From Calendula officinalis (lineage: Eukaryota > Streptophyta > Magnoliopsida > Asterales > Asteraceae), in contig OY970829.1 of assembly GCA_963853835.1 (NCBI GenBank), positions 34,436,020 to 34,500,019 on the forward strand: 64,000 nt of DNA, written 5' to 3'. Numbering within the stretch: the stretch's first letter is position 1; every line of letters begins with the position of its first letter. Under the pieces are notes generated by a model. That model was not told the DNA's origin and ran no database searches. It saw only the letters and a program-made list of their open reading frames with translations. The position numbers were made by a program, and so were the translations under genes. Below are positions 11,726-19,839 of the stretch, one piece after another.

Positions 11726-11803
11726 GGGGTGCAACACGACGACTTCCCAGGGGGTCACCCATCTGATGGGATCTGGTGCATTAGTGCTGGTATGATCGGA
11801 CCC
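11726..11803 (-). pseudogene. Truncated 5S copy 34 (del nt 41-81), class T
   Basis: 78 nt. First copy of the truncated family. It keeps nt 1-40 and 82-119 and has lost the A box, intermediate element and nt 80-81 of the C box, so normal pol III initiation is not expected. Family marks G5C and C105G; also G30A, which destroys the BamHI site usual in 5S genes. Confidence 0.93.
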
Positions 11804-12037
11804 GAAATATGTCCCGCTCTTTATTATCTTATACACCAACAGTGGTGCATGCTAGGAAGGCTAAACATGTGCTAAGGAGCCAAACGGCCCAACCGTGCGC
11901 CACCCGCCGTCTCCTAGCCCCCCGGCAGGCCCACGTCCCCACGCCCTCCCCCGCACGCCCGTCCCCTTGTTCACGCACCACCCACGGTCGCAACCGTGAC
12001 CACACCGGGACGCAGGGGAAAAAACGAAACAAAAAGA

Positions 12038-12156
12038 GGGGTGCAACACGAGGACTTCCCAGGGGGTCACCCATCCTAGTACTACTCTCGCCCAAGCACG
12101 CTTAACTGCGGAGATCTGATGGGATCCGGTGCATTAGTGCTGGTATGATCGCACCC
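12038..12156 (-). rRNA. 5S rRNA copy 35, class B1
   Basis: 119 nt. A43T only. Confidence 0.95.
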
Positions 12157-12389
12157 GAAATATGACCCGCTCTTTATTATCTTATACACCAACAGTGTTG
12201 CATGCTAGGAAGGCTAAACATGTGCTAAGGAGCCAAACGGCCCAACCGTGCGCCACCCGCCGTCTCCTAGCCCCGGCAGGCCCACGTCCCCACGCCCTCC
12301 CCCGCACGCCCGTCCCCTTGTTCACGCACCGCCCACGGTCGTAACCGTGACCACCCCGGGACGCAGGGGAAAAAAACGAAACAAAAAGA

Positions 12390-12508
12390 GGGGTGCAACA
12401 CGAGGACTTCCCAGGGGGTCACCCATCCTAGTACTACTCTCGCCCAAGCACGCTTAACTGCGGAGTCCTGATGGGATCCGGTGCATTAGTGCTGGTATGA
12501 TCGCACCG
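12390..12508 (-). rRNA. 5S rRNA copy 36, class B2
   Basis: 119 nt. G1C and A42G. Confidence 0.94.
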
Positions 12509-12742
12509 GAAATATGGCCCGCTCTTTATTATCTTACACACCAACAGTGTTGCATGCTAGGAAGGCTAAACATGTGCTAAGGGCCCAAACGGCCCAACCG
12601 TGCGCCACCCGCCGTCTCCTAGCCCCGGCAGGCCCACGTCCCCACGCCCTCCCCCGCACGCTCGTCCCCTTGTTCACGCTCCACCCACGGTCGCAACCTC
12701 TACCACCCCGGGACGCATGGGAAAAAAAACGAAACAAAAAGA

Positions 12743-12861
12743 GGGGTGCAACACGAGGACTTCCCAGGGGGTCAACCATCCTAGTACTACTCTCGCTCTA
12801 GCACGCTTAACTGCGGAGTTCTGATGGGATCCGGTGCATTAGTGCTGGTATGATCGCACCC
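12743..12861 (-). rRNA. 5S rRNA copy 37, class B3
   Basis: 119 nt. T63A (A box), G65A just beyond it and G87T (C box). Full length, but the internal promoter is altered in two elements, so activity is doubtful. Confidence 0.92.
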
Positions 12862-13094
12862 GAAATATGTCCCGCTCTTTATTATCTTATACACCAACAG
12901 TGTTGCATGCTAGGAAGGCTAAACATGTGCTAAGGAGCCAAACGGCCCAACCGTGCGCCACCCGCCGTCTCCTAGCCCCGGCAGGCCCACGTTCCCACGC
13001 CCTCCCCCGCACGCCCGTCCCCGTGTTCACGCACCACCCACGGTCGCAACCGTGACCACCCCGGGACGCAGGGGAAAAAAACGAAACAAAAAGA

Positions 13095-13213
13095 GGGGTG
13101 CAACACGAGGACTTCCCAGGGGGTCACCCATCCTAGTACTACTCTCGCCCAAGCACGCTTAACTGCGGAGTTCTGATGGGATCCGGTGCATTAGTGCTGG
13201 TATGATCGCACAA
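13095..13213 (-). rRNA. 5S rRNA copy 38, class B4
   Basis: 119 nt. G1T and G2T, removing the first two pairs of the terminal helix. Confidence 0.94.
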
Positions 13214-13445
13214 GAAATATGTCCCGCTCTTTATTATCTTATACACCAACAGTGTTGCATGCTAGGAAGGCTAAACATGTGCTAAGGAGCCAAACGGCCC
13301 AACCGTGCGCCACCCGCCGTCTCCTAGCCCCGGCAGGCCCACGTCCCCACACCCTCCCCCGCACGCCCGTCCCCTTGTTCACGCACCACCCACGGTCGCA
13401 ACCGTGACCACCCCGGGACGCAGGGAAAAAAACGAAACAAAAAGA

Positions 13446-13564
13446 GGCGTGCAACACGAGGACTTCCCAGGGGGTAACCCTTCCTAGTACTACTCTCGCC
13501 CAAGCACGCTTAACTGCGGAGTTCTGATGGGATCCGATGCATTAGTGCTGGTATGATCGGACCC
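13446..13564 (-). rRNA. 5S rRNA copy 39, class B5
   Basis: 119 nt. G5C, C28T, T84A, G89T, C117G. Both strands of the terminal helix and the C box are hit. Confidence 0.91.
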
Positions 13565-13798
13565 AAAATATGTCCCGCTCTTTATTATCTTATACACCAA
13601 CAGTGTTGCATGCTAGGAAGGCTAAACATGTGCTAAGGAGCCAAACGGCCCAACCGTGCGCCACCCGCCGTCTCCTAGCCCCGGCAGGCCCACGTCCCCA
13701 CGCCCTCCCCCGCACGCCCGTCCCCTTGTTCACGCACCACCCACGGTCGCAACCGTGACCGCCCCGGGACGCAGGGGAAAAAAAACGAAACAAAAAGA

Positions 13799-13917
13799 GG
13801 GGTGCAACACGAGGACTTCCCAGGGGGTCACCCATCCTAGTACTACTCTCGCCCAAGCACGCTTAACTGCGGAGTTCTGATGGGATCCGGTGCATTAGTG
13901 CTGGTATGATCGCACCA
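13799..13917 (-). rRNA. 5S rRNA copy 40, class B6
   Basis: 119 nt. G1T only. Confidence 0.95.
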
Positions 13918-14149
13918 GAAATATGTCCCGCTCTTTATTATCTTATACACCAACAGTGTTGCATGCTAGGAAGGCTAAACATGTGCTAAGGAGCCAAACG
14001 GCCCAACCGTGCGCCACCCGCCGTCTCCTAGCCCCGGCAGGCCCACGTTCCCACGCCCTCCCCCGCACGCCCGTCCCTTGTTCACGCACCACCCACGGTC
14101 GCAACCGTGACCACCCCGGGACGCAGGGGAAAAAAAGGAAACAAAAAGA

Positions 14150-14227
14150 GGGGTGCAACACGACGACTTCCCAGGGGGTCACCCATCTGATGGGATCCGG
14201 TGCATTAGTGCTGGTATGATCGGACCC
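14150..14227 (-). pseudogene. Truncated 5S copy 41, class T
   Basis: 78 nt. G5C, C105G. Spacer has 'aaaaaaaggaaac' (C to G), shared with copy 46. Confidence 0.93.
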
Positions 14228-14459
14228 GAAATATGTCCCACTCTTTATTATCTTATACACCAACAGTGTTGCATGCTAGGAAGGCTAAACATGTGCTAAG
14301 GAGCCAAACGGCCCAACCGTGCGCCACCCGCCGTCTCCTAGCCCCGGCAGGCCCACGTCCCCACGCCCTCCCCCGCACGCCCGTCCCCTTGTTCACGCAC
14401 CACCCACGGTCGCAACCGTGACCACCCCGGGACGCAGGGGAAAAAACGAAATAAAAAGA

Positions 14460-14578
14460 GGGGTGCAACACGAGGACTTCCCAGGAGGTCACCCATCCTA
14501 GTACTACTCTCGCCCAAGCACGCTTAACTGCGGAGTTCTGATGGGATCCGGTGCATTAGTACTGGTATGATCGCACCC
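14460..14578 (-). rRNA. 5S rRNA copy 42, class C1
   Basis: 119 nt. Carries T at nt 93, the conserved plant base; otherwise C18T. Terminator reads T5-A-T3. Confidence 0.95.
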
Positions 14579-14760
14579 GAAATATATCCCGCTCTTTATT
14601 ATCTTATACACCAACAGTGTTGCATGCTAGGAAGGCTAAACATGTGCTAAGGAGCCAAACGGCCCAACCGTGCGCCACCCGCCGTCTCCTTGTTCACGCA
14701 CCACCCACGGTCGCAACCGTGACCACCCCGGGACGCAGGGGAAAAAACGAAACAAAAAGA

Positions 14761-14879
14761 GGGGTGCAACACGAGGACTTCCAAGGGGATCACCCATCCT
14801 AGTACTACTCTCGCCCAAGCATGCTTAACTGCGGAGTTCTGATGGGATCCGGTGCATTAGTGCTGGTATGATCGCACCG
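14761..14879 (-). rRNA. 5S rRNA copy 43, class C2
   Basis: 119 nt in a 301-bp unit. G1C, G58A (A box), C91T and G97T (C box). Confidence 0.93.
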
Positions 14880-15111
14880 GAAATATGTCCCGCTCTTTAT
14901 TATCTTATACACCAACAGTGTTGCATGCTAGGAAGGCTAAACATGTGCTAAGGAGCCAAACGGCCCAACCGTGCGCCACCCGCCGTCTCCGAGCCCCGGC
15001 AGGCCCACGTTCCCACGCCCTCCCCCGCACACCCGTCCCCTTGTTCACGCACCACCCACGGTCGCAACCGTGACCACCCCGGGACGCAGGGGAAAAAACG
15101 AAACAAAAAGA

Positions 15112-15230
15112 GGGGTGCAACACGAGGACTTCCCAGGGGGTCACCCATCCTAGTACTACTCTCGCCCAAGCACGCTTAACTGCGGAGTTCTGATGGGATC
15201 CGGTGCATTAGTGTTGGTATGATCGGACCC
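15112..15230 (-). rRNA. 5S rRNA copy 44, class A5
   Basis: 119 nt. G5C and G17A; the 5' end resembles the gene of copy 39, as expected at the joint of the 1,664-bp duplication. Confidence 0.94.
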
Positions 15231-15463
15231 AAAATATGTCCCGCTCTTTATTATCTTATACACCAACAGTGTTGCATGCTAGGAAGGCTAAACATGTGCT
15301 AAGGAGCCAAACGGCCCAACCGTGCGCCACCCGCCGTCTCCTAGCCCCGGCAGGCCCACGTCCCCACGCCCTCCCCCGCACGCCCGTCCCCTTGTTCACG
15401 CACCACCCACGGTCGCAACCGTGACCGCCCCGGGACGCAGGGGAAAAAAACGAAACAAAAAGA

Positions 15464-15581
15464 GGGGTGCAACACGAGGACTTCCCAGGGGGTCACCCAT
15501 CCTAGTACTACTCTCGCCCAAGCACGCTTAACTGCGGAGTTCTGATGGATCCGGTGCATTAGTGCTGGTATGATCGCACCA
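15464..15581 (-). rRNA. 5S rRNA copy 45, class B6
   Basis: 118 nt: one C missing from nt 34-36. G1T. Confidence 0.93.
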
Positions 15582-15813
15582 GAAATATGTCCCGCTCTTT
15601 ATTATCTTATACACCAACAGTGTTGCATGCTAGGAAGGCTAAACATGTGCTAAGGAGCCAAACGGCCCAACCGTGCGCCACCCGCCGTCTCCTAGCCCCG
15701 GCAGGCCCACGTTCCCACGCCCTCCCCCGCACGCCCGTCCCTTGTTCACGCACCACCCACGGTCGCAACCGTGACCACCCCGGGACGCAGGGGAAAAAAA
15801 GGAAACAAAAAGA

Positions 15814-15891
15814 GGGGTGCAACACGACGACTTCCCAGGGGGTCACCCATCTGATGGGATCCGGTGCATTAGTGCTGGTATGATCGGACCC
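15814..15891 (-). pseudogene. Truncated 5S copy 46, class T
   Basis: 78 nt. G5C, C105G. Duplicate of copy 41. Confidence 0.93.
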
Positions 15892-16123
15892 GAAATATGT
15901 CCCACTCTTTATTATCTTATACACCAACAGTGTTGCATGTTAGGAAGGCTAAACATGTGCTAAGGAGCCAAACGGCCCAACCGTGCGCCACCCGCCGTCT
16001 CCTAGCCCCGGCAGGCCCACGTCCCCACGCCCTCCCCCGCACGCCCGTCCCCTTGTTCACGCACCACCCACGGTCGCAACCGTGACCACCCCGGGACGCA
16101 GGGGAAAAAACGAAATAAAAAGA

Positions 16124-16242
16124 GGGGTGCAACACGAGGACTTCCCAGGAGGTCACCCATCCTAGTACTACTCTCGCCCAAGCACGCTTAACTGCGGAGT
16201 TCTGATGGGATCCGGTGCATTAGTACTGGTATGATCGCACCC
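16124..16242 (-). rRNA. 5S rRNA copy 47, class C1
   Basis: 119 nt. T93 and C18T; duplicate of copy 42. Confidence 0.95.
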
Positions 16243-16424
16243 GAAATATATCCCGCTCTTTATTATCTTATACACCAACAGTGTTGCATGCTAGGAAGGC
16301 TAAACATGTGCTAAGGAGCCAAACGGCCCAACCGTGCGCCACCCGCCGTCTCCTTGTTCACGCACCACCCACGGTCGCAACCGTGACCACCCCGGGACGC
16401 AGGGGAAAAAACGAAACAAAAAGA

Positions 16425-16543
16425 GGGGTGCAACACGAGGACTTCCAAGGGGGTCACCCATCCTAGTACTACTCTCGCCCAAGCATGCTTAACTGCGGAG
16501 TTCTGATGGGATCCGGTGCATTAGTGCTGGTATGATCGCACCG
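16425..16543 (-). rRNA. 5S rRNA copy 48, class C2
   Basis: 119 nt in a 301-bp unit. G1C, G58A, G97T; lacks the C91T of copy 43. Confidence 0.94.
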
Positions 16544-16667
16544 GAAATATGTCCCGCTCTTTATTATCTTATACACCAACAGTGTTGCATGCTAGGAAGG
16601 CTAAACATGTGCTAAGGAGCCAAACGGCCCAACCGTGCGCCACCCGCCGTCTCCGAGCCCCGGCAGG

Positions 16668-16690
16668 CCCACGTTCCCACGCCCTCCCCC
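16668..16690 (-). other. G-quadruplex-type motif in the 5S spacer
   Basis: On the minus strand this tract has four G runs (5, 3, 3 and 3 in this unit) separated by loops of 1, 3 and 5 bases, which satisfies the usual G3+ with loops of 1-7 rule. The same tract with runs 5-3-4-3 occurs in B, T and several other classes. It is broken in A1 and A3 (GTCGCC) and A6 (GTCGCT), and deleted in A4, A7 and the 301-bp C2 units. Confidence 0.6.
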
Positions 16691-16720
16691 GCACACCCGT
16701 CCCCTTGTTCACGCACCACC

Positions 16721-16736
16721 CACGGTCGCAACCGTG
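16721..16736. other. Spacer hairpin CACGGT-CGCA-ACCGTG
   Basis: A perfect 6-bp inverted repeat with a 4-nt loop lies about 40 bp beyond the 5S 3' end. It is present in most units. Some units vary only in the loop (CACA, CGTA). Class A1 has one stem mismatch (AGCGTG) and class B3 has lost the right arm (ACCTCT). No function is known to me. Confidence 0.6.
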
Positions 16737-16756
16737 ACCACCCCGGGACGCAGGGG

Positions 16757-16775
16757 AAAAAACGAAACAAAAAGA
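16757..16775 (-). terminator. Pol III T-run terminator (reference copy)
   Basis: Reading the minus strand just past the gene, there is TC, then T5 (16769-16773), G, T3, CG and T6 (16757-16762). Pol III terminates in runs of four or more T, so T5 is the likely primary site and T6 a backup. Across the array the second run varies from about 5 to 10 bases and the first is almost invariant. Confidence 0.8.
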
Positions 16776-16894
16776 GGGGTGCAACACGAGGACTTCCCAG
16801 GGGGTCACCCATCCTAGTACTACTCTCGCCCAAGCACGCTTAACTGCGGAGTTCTGATGGGATCCGGTGCATTAGTGCTGGTATGATCGCACCC
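16776..16894 (-). rRNA. 5S rRNA copy 49, class A5 (array consensus)
   Basis: 119 nt, identical to the array consensus. It encodes the large-subunit 5S RNA. The terminal helix (nt 1-9 with 110-118) pairs fully, including a G7-U112 wobble. All three internal promoter elements are present, with C93 as the one departure from the conserved plant gene as I recall it. Nine other copies have the same sequence: 56, 64, 79, 86, 89, 95, 131, 151 and 157. Confidence 0.97.
16798..16845 (-). promoter_or_regulatory. Internal control region of the reference 5S gene
   Basis: By position in the gene, the A box lies at 16831-16845 (nt 50-64), the intermediate element at 16823-16828 (nt 67-72) and the C box at 16798-16815 (nt 80-97). 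Known TFIIIA/TFIIIC recruitment depends on these elements. The C box here has C at nt 93 where the conserved plant sequence has T. Confidence 0.8.
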
Positions 16895-16924
16895 GAAATA
16901 TGTCCCGCTCTTTATTATATTATA
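16895..16924 (-). promoter_or_regulatory. 5S upstream promoter region (reference copy)
   Basis: Immediately upstream of the gene ending at 16894 the minus strand has C at -1, GC at -14/-13 and an A/T-rich TATA-like element at about -30 to -18. Plant 5S genes are known to need a TATA-like motif near -28, GC near -12 and C at -1, so the layout fits with a one to two base shift. In this copy (start of an A6 unit) the element reads TATAATATAATAA. Most other units read TATAAGATAATAA. Confidence 0.75.
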
Positions 16925-17127
16925 CACCAACAGTGTTGCATGCTAGGAAGGCTAAACATGTGCTAAGGGGCCAAACGGCCCAACCGTGCGCCACCCCCCG
17001 TCTCCTAGCCCCGGCAGGCCCACGTCGCTACGCCCTCCCCCGCACGCTCGTCCCCTTGTTCACGCACCACCCACGGTCGCAACCGTGACCACCCCGGGAC
17101 GCAGGGAAAAAAAGCGAAACAAAAAGA

Positions 17128-17246
17128 GGGGTGCAACACGAGGACTTCCAAGGGGGTCACCCATCCTAGTACTACTCTCGTCCAAGCACGCTTAACTGCG
17201 GAGTTCTGATGGGATCCGATGCATTAGTGCTGGTATGATCGCACCC
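17128..17246 (-). rRNA. 5S rRNA copy 50, class A6
   Basis: 119 nt. C28T, G66A, G97T. Confidence 0.94.
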
Positions 17247-17464
17247 GAAATATGTCCCGCTCTTTATTATCTTATACACCAACAGTGTTGCATGCTAGGA
17301 AGGCTAAACATGTGCTAAGGAGCCAAACGGCCCAACCGTGCGCCACCCGCCGTCTCCTAGCCCCGGCAGGCTCATGTTCCCACGCCCGTCTCCTTGTTCA
17401 CGCACCACCCACGGTCGCAACCGTGACCACCCCGGGACGCAGGGGAAAAAACGAAACAAAAAGA

Positions 17465-17583
17465 GGGGTGCAACACGAGGACTTCCCAGGGGGTCACCCA
17501 TCCTAGTACTACTCTCGCCCAAGCACGCTTAACTGCGGAGTTCTGATGGGATCCGGTGCATTAGTGCTGGTATGATGGCACCC
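17465..17583 (-). rRNA. 5S rRNA copy 51, class A7/A10 hybrid
   Basis: 119 nt. A7 spacer (337 bp) but with the A10 mark G7C in place of G1C; A8 and A9 are missing here, so a crossover between A7 and A10 explains it. Confidence 0.94.
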
Positions 17584-17815
17584 GAAATATGTCCCGCTCT
17601 TTATTATCTTATACACCAACAGTGTTGCATGCTAGGAAGGCTAAACATGTGCTAAGGAGCCAAACGGCCCAACCGTGCGCCACCCGCCGTCTCCTAGCCC
17701 CGGCAGGCCCACGTTCCCACGCCCTCCCCCGCACGCCCGTCCCTTGTTCACGCACCACCCACGGTCGCAACCGTGACCACCCCGGGACGCAGGGGAAAAA
17801 AACGAAACAAAAAGA

Positions 17816-17934
17816 GGGGTGCAACACGAGGACTTCCAAGGGGGTCACCCATCCTAGTACTACTCTCGCCCAAGCACGCTTAACTGCGGAGTTCTGATAG
17901 GATCCGGTGCATTAGTGCTGGTATGATCGGACCC
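17816..17934 (-). rRNA. 5S rRNA copy 52, T spacer with full A9 gene
   Basis: 119 nt. Spacer is T type ('cccgtcccttg'), yet the gene is full length with G5C, C36T, G97T and normal C105. Recombinant between a T unit and an A9 unit. Confidence 0.94.
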
Positions 17935-18167
17935 GAAATATGTCCCGCTCTTTATTATCTTATACACCAACAGTGTTGCATGCTAGGAAGGCTAAACATG
18001 TGCTAAGGAGCCAAACGGCCCAACCGTGCGCCACCCGCCGTCTCCTAGCCCCGGCAGGCCCACGTCCCCACGCCCTCCCCCGCACACCCGTCCCATTGTT
18101 CACGCACCACCCACGGTCGCAACCGTGACCACCCCGGGACGTAGGGGAAAAAAACGAAACAAAAAGA

Positions 18168-18286
18168 GGGGTGCAACACGAGGACTTCCCAGGGGGTCAC
18201 CCATCCTAGTACTACTCTCGCCCAAGCACGCTTAACTGCGGAGTTCGGATGGGATCCGGTGCATTAGTGCTGGTATGATGGCACCC
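18168..18286 (-). rRNA. 5S rRNA copy 53, class A10
   Basis: 119 nt. G7C, A40C. Confidence 0.95.
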
Positions 18287-18517
18287 GAAATATGTCCCGC
18301 TCTTTATTATCTTATACACCAACAGTGTTGCATGCTAGGAAGGCTAAACATGTGCTAAGGAGCCAAACGGCCCAACCGTGCGCCACCCGCCGTCTCCTAG
18401 CCCCGGCAGGCCCACGTTCCCACGCCATCCCCCGCACGCCCGTCCCTTGTTCACGCACCACCCACGGTCGCAACCGTGACCACCCCGGGACGCAGGGGAA
18501 AAAACGAAACAAAAAGA

Positions 18518-18595
18518 GGGGTGCAACACGACGACTTCCCAGGGGGTCACCCATCTGATGGGATCCGGTGCATTAGTGCTGGTATGATCGGACCC
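18518..18595 (-). pseudogene. Truncated 5S copy 54, class T
   Basis: 78 nt. G5C, C105G; first of two adjacent T units. Confidence 0.93.
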
Positions 18596-18826
18596 GAAAT
18601 ATGTCCCGCTCTTTATTATCTTATACACCAACAGTGTTGCATGCTAGGAAGGCTAAACATGTGCTAAGGAGCCAAACGGCCCAACCGTGCGCCACCCGCC
18701 GTCTCCTAGCCCCGGCAGGCCCACGTTCCCACGCCCTCCCCCGCACGCCCGTCCCTTGTTCACGCACCACCCACGGTCGCAACCGTGACCACCCCGGGAC
18801 GCAGGGGAAAAAACGAAACAAAAAGA

Positions 18827-18904
18827 GGGGTGCAACACGACGACTTCCCAGGGGGTCACCCATCTGATGGGATCCGGTGCATTAGTGCTGGTATGATCGG
18901 ACCC
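18827..18904 (-). pseudogene. Truncated 5S copy 55, class T
   Basis: 78 nt. G5C, C105G; second of the adjacent pair. Confidence 0.93.
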
Positions 18905-19136
18905 GAAATATGTCCCGCTCTTTATTATCTTATACACCAACAGTGTTGCATGCTAGGAAGGCTAAACATGTGCTAAGGAGCCAAACGGCCCAACCGTGCG
19001 CCACCCGCCGTCTCCTAGCCCCGGCAGGCCCACGTCCCCACGCCCTCCCCCGCACGCCCGTCCCCTTGTTCACGCACCACCCACGGTCGCAACCGTGACC
19101 ACACCGGGACGCGGGGGAAAAAACGAAACAAAAAGA

Positions 19137-19255
19137 GGGGTGCAACACGAGGACTTCCCAGGGGGTCACCCATCCTAGTACTACTCTCGCCCAAGCACGC
19201 TTAACTGCGGAGTTCTGATGGGATCCGGTGCATTAGTGCTGGTATGATCGCACCC
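19137..19255 (-). rRNA. 5S rRNA copy 56, class B1
   Basis: 119 nt, identical to the consensus. Confidence 0.96.
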
Positions 19256-19487
19256 GAAATATGACCCGCTCTTTATTATCTTATACACCAACAGTGTTGC
19301 ATGCTAGGAAGGCTAAACATGTGCTAAGGAGCCAAACGGCCCAACCGTGCGCCACCCGCCGTCTCCTAGCCCCGGCAGGCCCACGTCCCCACGCCCTCCC
19401 CCGCACGCCCGTCCCCTTGTTCACGCACCGCCCACGGTCGTAACCGTGACCACCCCGGGACGCAGGGGAAAAAACGAAGCAAAAAGA

Positions 19488-19606
19488 GGGGTGCAACACG
19501 AGGACTTCCCAGGGGGTCACCCATCCTAGTACTACTCTCGCCCAAGCACGCTTAACTGCGGAGTCCTGATGGGATCCGGTGCATTAGTGCTGGTATGATC
19601 GCACCC
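19488..19606 (-). rRNA. 5S rRNA copy 57, class B2
   Basis: 119 nt. A42G. The terminator region has 'cgaagcaaaaag'. Confidence 0.95.
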
Positions 19607-19839
19607 GAAATATGACCCGCTCTTTATTATCTTACACACCAACAGTGTTGCATGCTAGGAAGGCTAAACATGTGCTAAGGGCCCAAACGGCCCAACCGTG
19701 CGCCACCCGCCGTCTCCTAGCCCCGGCAGGCCCACGTCCCCACGCCCTCCCCCGCACGCTCGTCCCATTGTTCACGCACCGCCCACGGTCGTAACCGTGA
19801 CCACCCCGGGACGCAGGGGAAAAAAACGAAACAAAAAGA

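Larger units (their letters stand above)
11809..13922 (-). repeat. HOR block B1-B6
   Basis: Six units with class marks: B1 'ccacaccggg', B2 gene A42G, B3 genes T63A/G65A/G87T, B4 G1T/G2T, B5 C117G/G89T, B6 G1T. The same order recurs at 32382 and 39128, and without B6 at 59073 and 61496. Truncated T units flank it on both sides. Confidence 0.8.
13570..16899 (-). repeat. Tandem duplication, period about 1,664 bp
   Basis: Units 13570, 13923, 14233, 14584, 14885 recur as 15236, 15587, 15897, 16248, 16549 (B6-T-C1-C2-A5). Private variants shared by the two halves include C18T in the C1 gene, G58A in the C2 gene and the 'aaaaaaaggaaac' spacer of the T unit. Confidence 0.85.
16549..16899 (-). repeat. 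Reference 351-bp 5S unit
   Basis: This unit is used as the reference because its 5S gene (16776-16894) equals the array consensus. On the minus strand the order is gene, terminator, hairpin, G-run tract, then the spacer that leads to the next gene's upstream region. Its spacer is class A5, recognised by 'gtctccgagcc' where most classes have 'gtctcctagcc'. Confidence 0.9.
18292..18909 (-). repeat. Two adjacent T units (309 bp each)
   Basis: The only place where two truncated-gene units stand directly next to each other. They differ by one clear base ('gccatcc' against 'gccctcc' in the spacer), so this is a recent single-unit duplication. Confidence 0.85.

Noticed and set aside
16795..16803. 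Calling C93 a disabling mutation
   Set aside because: It is the array-wide state and could be the functional form in this species. Reported as an observation only.
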